Part shown: in pieces, positions 5,537-9,370 of the stretch | How positions within the stretch are numbered: the stretch's first letter is position 1 | How the letters are laid out: each line of letters begins with the position of its first letter | Assembly (NCBI GenBank): GCA_943325435.2 | Contig: CALPPK020000021.1 | Span: 1-9,370, forward strand | Length of the DNA: 9,370 nucleotides | Direction: 5' to 3' | Origin: Bifidobacterium breve | Lineage (GTDB): Bacteria > Actinomycetota > Acidimicrobiia > Acidimicrobiales > Ilumatobacteraceae | The notes under the pieces: generated by a model | What the model was told of the DNA's origin: nothing | The model's input: the letters and a program-made list of their open reading frames with translations, nothing else | Databases searched by the model: none | Made by a program: the position numbers and the translations under genes

Positions 5537-6973
5537 ATGAAGCGTCTATTAATCACAGCCACAGTTCTTGGCTCACTCTTGGTCAGTGCCTCACATGTCA
5601 GTGCAGCGTCGCCACCGAACACTGGTATGCCTGATCAATCTCAACTCGATGCACCTTCGACACAAAATGCAACTTGGGTAAATATGACAGGTGGGGTGGC
5701 GGCCAGGCCATACGTGACGGCGCTATCCGTTATCAACGGCGGCGTATCAACGCCCGTCATTACCAATGGCACCGCAACTGCAGAAACAAATGTGCCGATG
5801 GGTCGAATCGCGGTTGCAATCTCTCCTTCAAACTTGTGCCGAACGGGTCAATCACCTGCACAAGGTGTTTGCTATGCAACACCAAATCGCATCGGTGTGA
5901 CCGTGGGCTACCAAATTCAGCCGGGCCAATTGGGCTCAGATTTCAGCATCGCCAATAATTTGCTAACACCTGTTACGGCTGACACAGAATTTGATATCAC
6001 GCTGAACCTGAACACATTGGGGCGTACTCTTCGTTGGAGTTGGGCAAGCGGTGTGCCGACGTATTGGAATACAGCAAATCTGGGAACTGACGCTGCAACG
6101 GTTCGTCTTCGAATTAAGCCAACTCTGACGCCTGTAGTTATGCAGGGAACACAACAAGTTGGTTGCTCGCAAGTACCTGTTCAGGCTTGCTCGTATTCCC
6201 AAAATACCCACGAGACATTGTCTGCCAGTCTGACTTTGAGCTTGGATAACACGCTCGATGAGATCTTTACCGGCGCTCTTTTCAGCAGTACTCGTTCGTA
6301 CATGGGATCGTTGATGGTGCAGCCAGGAGAAACACCACAGATGACTTACGGTGTATCTGCACCTCAGACATGGAGCGACGGAACTGCAAATGCTGCCTCG
6401 CTAAGCGCAGTGTTGTCTGATGCATCGTTGTTGAACTTCTATGGGGCTACGCCTGAAGTTGTGGCTACTGCTGAATTTCAAACAGGCGCTCTGAACTTGG
6501 CACGAACTGATGGTGGTACGCAGGGTGCTATCACGTGGACTCGCTGGACAGCGGACCTACAGGGCATTGACGGTTGGTTAGTAACTATCCCCGACATTCG
6601 CTTTGTCGCAGCGGTATCAACTTCAGGCGTCCGTGCATTTGGTTCTTCTGTTGCGCCCGCGACATTTTCTGTGAAATCAAAGACCTCCGCAAAAATCACC
6701 ACTAAGCGTGTTGGTTCAAAGGCAATGATCACGCTGAAAGTTTCAGCTGCTGCATGTGCAAAATCCTCATGTCGGGTAGTCGTAAGTTCAATTGCCTCAA
6801 AGGTCGGTTCGGGAAGTAAGAAGATCACTGCAGCCGCCGTCATTGGTAAGTCAAAATCAGTGGTCACGACTCTTTCGGCTAAATCATCTAAAGGTCAACG
6901 ATTATCTGTGATGTTGCAGGCCAAGAAGGCCGGGAAATGGGTCTATGCCTCTTCCACGGTGGCAAAGGCTTAG
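5537..6973 (+). CDS. Secreted protein of unknown function with Ser/Lys-rich C-terminal domain
   Basis: The gene is not recognised. The 478-residue product begins with a clear Sec signal peptide: MKRLL, a hydrophobic stretch, then likely cleavage after HVSA (residue 23). The mature part is Thr/Ser/Asn/Gly-rich and predicted mostly beta. It has three closely spaced cysteine pairs (C101/C112, C210/C218, C407/C412) that could form local disulfides outside the membrane. The last 100 residues or so (from about 376) are rich in Lys, Ser, Ala and Val, with a repeated rhythm of basic strands. This resembles in style the C-terminus of the propeller protein at the left of the window. No LPxTG motif, C-terminal helix or catalytic motif is visible. 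ATG 5537 is chosen because it begins the signal peptide; AAGG 11 bases upstream is a weak SD. The gene occupies the interval between recA and miaB where recX is often found. Confidence 0.75.
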   Translation: MKRLLITATVLGSLLVSASHVSAASPPNTGMPDQSQLDAPSTQNATWVNMTGGVAARPYVTALSVINGGVSTPVITNGTATAETNVPMGRIAVAISPSNLCRTGQSPAQGVCYATPNRIGVTVGYQIQPGQLGSDFSIANNLLTPVTADTEFDITLNLNTLGRTLRWSWASGVPTYWNTANLGTDAATVRLRIKPTLTPVVMQGTQQVGCSQVPVQACSYSQNTHETLSASLTLSLDNTLDEIFTGALFSSTRSYMGSLMVQPGETPQMTYGVSAPQTWSDGTANAASLSAVLSDASLLNFYGATPEVVATAEFQTGALNLARTDGGTQGAITWTRWTADLQGIDGWLVTIPDIRFVAAVSTSGVRAFGSSVAPATFSVKSKTSAKITTKRVGSKAMITLKVSAAACAKSSCRVVVSSIASKVGSGSKKITAAAVIGKSKSVVTTLSAKSSKGQRLSVMLQAKKAGKWVYASSTVAKA

Positions 6974-6987
6974 TGCAGAGTCGTTCT

Positions 6988-7010
6988 CGGTAGCCTTCGT
7001 GGCGTGACCG
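6988..7010 (+). promoter_or_regulatory. Hairpin enclosing the miaB start codon
   Basis: CGGT (6988-6991) pairs with ACCG (7007-7010), and GCC (6993-6995) with GGC (7001-7003), around the loop TTCGT. The GTG start (7004-7006) sits in the internal bulge. There is no SD sequence upstream. In a transcript reading in from upstream, this fold could limit access to the start codon. The stem is short, so chance is possible. Confidence 0.3.
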
Positions 7011-8431
7011 GAGTACAGCCAACTTCATATGTAGTGCACACGTTTGGGTGCCAGATGAACGCGCACGACTCAGAGCGCATTTCGGGCCTTCTTGAAGCCG
7101 ACGGCATGGAGCGGGTGGAGACCGATGACGAGGCTGATGTTGTTGTCTTGAATACCTGCTGTATTCGTGAGAACGCCGACAACAAGTTGTACGGAACACT
7201 CGGCCATCCGCGCAAGTGGAAGGCCGCAAAAGAGGGACGCCGCATTGTGATTGGCGGTTGTCTTTCTCAAAAAGACAAAAACGTGGTGGCGCAGAAAGCT
7301 CCGTGGGTTGATGTGGTGATGGGGACTCATAATGTGCACCGCACAACCGAATTGTTGAACCATTCCATAGAGCACGGACCAATCACGGAGATTCTTGATG
7401 AAGCAGTGCTTGATGATTACACCTTGTTCCCCAGTGCACTTCCAGTTCGTCGTGAGACCACATACAACGCATGGGTAACCATTCAAATAGGTTGCGATAA
7501 CTCGTGCGCCTATTGCATTGTTCCGGCTGTACGTGGACGTGAAATTAGTCGACCGTTTGCCGATGTCATTGGCGAAGTCGCGCAGTTGGCATCAACTGGT
7601 GTCACTGAAGTGACACTGCTTGGTCAGAATGTGAATAGTTACGGACGCGACATCACATTGGCGGAACGTCAAGCTGGTTCAGATGGTCGCGTACAGCCAC
7701 TGTTTGCCGACTTGCTACGTGCAGCAGGAGATGTAGAAGGAATTCGTCGGGTGCGTTATGTCAGTCCGCATCCGAAAGATATGCGCGTTGATGTTTTGGA
7801 AGCCATGGCGAACACACCAGCCGTATGTGAGCACTTGCATTACCCATTGCAGTCGGGTTCAGATCGTGTGCTGTCATTAATGCACCGTGGCTATACAGCA
7901 GAGCGATACATGGAACGTCTTGCCGATGCACGACGATTGATTCCTGATTTGTCTGTTACCACCGACATCATTGTTGGGTTCCCCGGGGAGACCGAAGCAG
8001 ATTTCCAGTGCACATTGGAGATTGCCGCAGAGGCAATGTTTGATAACACGTTTGAATACATCTTTTCGCCGCGCGAAGGTACGCAAGCAGCTGACATGAC
8101 AGAACACTTCATTGACCCTGCCATCGTGTCTGACCGGTTTGATCGATTGAAGGTTGTTGTTGAACATTCGGCGTTGATTAAGCACGAAGCACGTATTGGG
8201 CGAATTGAAGAAGTAGTGGTGCAAGGGCCTAGCCGCCGTAACCCGAATGTGTATTCAGGCCGTACTCGTCAATACAAGTTGGTGCACTTCAGTTCCGATG
8301 TAGCTCTTCGTCCTGGTACGTACACCACAGTTGAAATCACAAAAGCAGCGCCGCATTTCCTCACGGGTTTCTTAGTTGAGGTTCTTCAAATGGCTACCCA
8401 CAAAATCCGTATTCCTGTGGTGTCGGAATAG
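7004..8431 (+). CDS. miaB: tRNA-2-methylthio-N6-dimethylallyladenosine synthase MiaB
   Basis: MiaB is a radical-SAM methylthiotransferase that converts i6A37 to ms2i6A37 in tRNAs reading U-starting codons. The 475-residue product has the complete family layout. The N-terminal UPF0004 domain carries the auxiliary-cluster cysteines C16 (FGCQMN), C52 (NTCCIRE) and C86 (GGCLSQ). The radical-SAM motif C164-x3-C168-x2-C171 (CDNSCAYC) follows, then VTLLGQNVNSYG, the SPHP motif, HYPLQSGSDRVLSLMHRGY and DIIVGFPGET. A C-terminal TRAM domain spans about 396-460. GTG 7004 is the first possible start after an in-frame stop at 6971, so the start is well constrained although no SD is seen. It lies 30 bp after the secreted-protein gene and 4 bp before miaA, with which it forms a functional pair. 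Confidence 0.96.
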   Translation: MTGVQPTSYVVHTFGCQMNAHDSERISGLLEADGMERVETDDEADVVVLNTCCIRENADNKLYGTLGHPRKWKAAKEGRRIVIGGCLSQKDKNVVAQKAPWVDVVMGTHNVHRTTELLNHSIEHGPITEILDEAVLDDYTLFPSALPVRRETTYNAWVTIQIGCDNSCAYCIVPAVRGREISRPFADVIGEVAQLASTGVTEVTLLGQNVNSYGRDITLAERQAGSDGRVQPLFADLLRAAGDVEGIRRVRYVSPHPKDMRVDVLEAMANTPAVCEHLHYPLQSGSDRVLSLMHRGYTAERYMERLADARRLIPDLSVTTDIIVGFPGETEADFQCTLEIAAEAMFDNTFEYIFSPREGTQAADMTEHFIDPAIVSDRFDRLKVVVEHSALIKHEARIGRIEEVVVQGPSRRNPNVYSGRTRQYKLVHFSSDVALRPGTYTTVEITKAAPHFLTGFLVEVLQMATHKIRIPVVSE

Positions 8432-8435
8432 TTGC

Positions 8436-9353
8436 ATGACAATTCGTAAGTCGGTTGTTGTTCTTGGGCCAACAGCAAGTGGAAAAAGTGACGCAGCAAT
8501 GACCGCTGCAGCATTGCAACCAAAGGGTTCAGTGCATGTCATCGCTGCAGATTCCATGCAGGTGTACAAGCGAATGGATGTCGGAACTGCAAAGCCATCG
8601 GCAGCTGACCAGGCGTTGATTTCGCATCATTGTCTTGATGTTGCCGAGCCAAGCGAGCGCTACACAGTGGCTAGATATATGGAAGACGTTGCTGTTGCGC
8701 GCCAAGCAATTGCAGATGCTGGAGCCGCCGAATTGGTAGTTGGCGGAACTGGTTTATATGTGACCGCCATTGTTGATGGCTTAGATATGCCTGGCGAATT
8801 TCCAGAAATTCGAGCCGAGTTAGAGGCGAACGAAGATACTGAGGGATTGTTTGCTCAGTTGTTTGCTCTCGACCCTGAAGCAACCACAAAAATGGATCCG
8901 AACAACCGCCGTCGACTTATTCGCGCTCTTGAAGTGTGCCTCGGTAGTGGAGAGAAGTTCAGTTCGTTCGGCGAAGGAATTGGTTCGTATAGCCCCACAT
9001 CAACAACCTTGATCGGATTGCGCTGGGACCGCGACGTTCTTCGAGCACGTATTGCCCAAAGGGTGAACATCATGATGGAGCGGGGGCTTGTTGAAGAAGT
9101 TCGTTCCCTTCTGGCAGAGCCCAATGGGCTTGCGTTCACTGCTCGCCAGGCTCTTGGGTACAAGGAGATGATCGAACACCTCGAGGGGCGCTGGTCGCTA
9201 GACGAAGCGGTGGCTGCCACCATTTTGCGCACCCAGCAATTCGCTGTTCGTCAAGATCGTTGGTTTCGCCGTGACCCGCGAATCCAATGGGTTGATGTTC
9301 ATGAAGACCCCATTGAAGAAGTCACCCCTGTGGTGGCAGCTGCATTGGAATAG
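8436..9353 (+). CDS. miaA: tRNA dimethylallyltransferase MiaA
   Basis: MiaA transfers the dimethylallyl group from DMAPP to N6 of A37 in tRNAs reading U-starting codons, giving the i6A substrate of MiaB. The 305-residue product shows the P-loop GPTASGKS (11-18), the tRNA/A37-contacting DSMQVYKRMDVGTAKPS beginning at D39, GGTGLY (103-108), NNRRRLIRALEV (156-167), RQALGYKEM (from R237) and the C-terminal RTQQFAVRQDRWFRRD (265-280), all family signatures. ATG 8436 lies 4 bp after the miaB stop, with GGAA 7 bases upstream, and gives a standard N-terminus; longer in-frame starts inside miaB would add residues ahead of the P-loop strand and are unlikely. Close spacing implies co-transcription with miaB. 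In actinobacteria dapF and hflX often follow, but the window ends 17 bases later. Confidence 0.96.
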   Translation: MTIRKSVVVLGPTASGKSDAAMTAAALQPKGSVHVIAADSMQVYKRMDVGTAKPSAADQALISHHCLDVAEPSERYTVARYMEDVAVARQAIADAGAAELVVGGTGLYVTAIVDGLDMPGEFPEIRAELEANEDTEGLFAQLFALDPEATTKMDPNNRRRLIRALEVCLGSGEKFSSFGEGIGSYSPTSTTLIGLRWDRDVLRARIAQRVNIMMERGLVEEVRSLLAEPNGLAFTARQALGYKEMIEHLEGRWSLDEAVAATILRTQQFAVRQDRWFRRDPRIQWVDVHEDPIEEVTPVVAAALE

Positions 9354-9370
9354 TGTCTGTGCCAATGCAC

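Overview
The window looks like chromosomal DNA from a high-GC Gram-positive lineage. GC content is moderate, by eye about half. An actinobacterial affiliation, possibly Acidimicrobiia or Ilumatobacter-like, is suggested by recA lying close to miaB-miaA, by a LexA operator of the GAAC-N4-GTTC type, by GTG and TTG starts, and by secreted proteins with Ser/Lys-rich C-terminal domains. This affiliation is inference; no rRNA is present to settle it.

Left part (1-2347). The window opens inside a large gene for an RCC1-like beta-propeller repeat protein whose 5' end is cut off. Its first 504 bases are four tandem 126-bp (42-residue) units, three of them nearly identical at DNA level, followed by diverged blades, a helical linker and a small Lys/Thr-rich C-terminal domain. 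A strong hairpin terminator separates it from two tRNA genes on the opposite strand, tRNA-His(GTG) then tRNA-Lys(CTT). The 123 bp beyond tRNA-His should hold divergent promoters for the tRNAs and for the next gene.

Middle part (2348-5433). A class III PLP aminotransferase resembling glutamate-1-semialdehyde aminomutase overlaps a small DUF983-type zinc-ribbon membrane protein that probably starts at TTG. Then comes recA, with a recognisable SOS promoter: a LexA box sits exactly between a TTGACC -35 and a TACAGT -10. A 13-bp hairpin follows recA.

Right part (5434-9370). In many actinobacteria recX directly follows recA. Here that place holds a gene for a secreted protein of unknown function (signal peptide, three Cys pairs, Ser/Lys-rich C-terminus). 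It is followed by miaB and miaA, 4 bp apart. MiaA adds the isopentenyl group to A37 of tRNAs reading U-starting codons, and MiaB methylthiolates that product (i6A to ms2i6A), so the pair forms a complete two-step modification unit. The window ends 17 bases after miaA.

Most of the window is ordinary housekeeping sequence. The parts most worth a second look are the mosaic repeat array of the propeller gene, the recA control region, and the unknown secreted protein in the recX position. I see no CRISPR array, insertion sequence, integrase, toxin-antitoxin pair or recognisable defence system.
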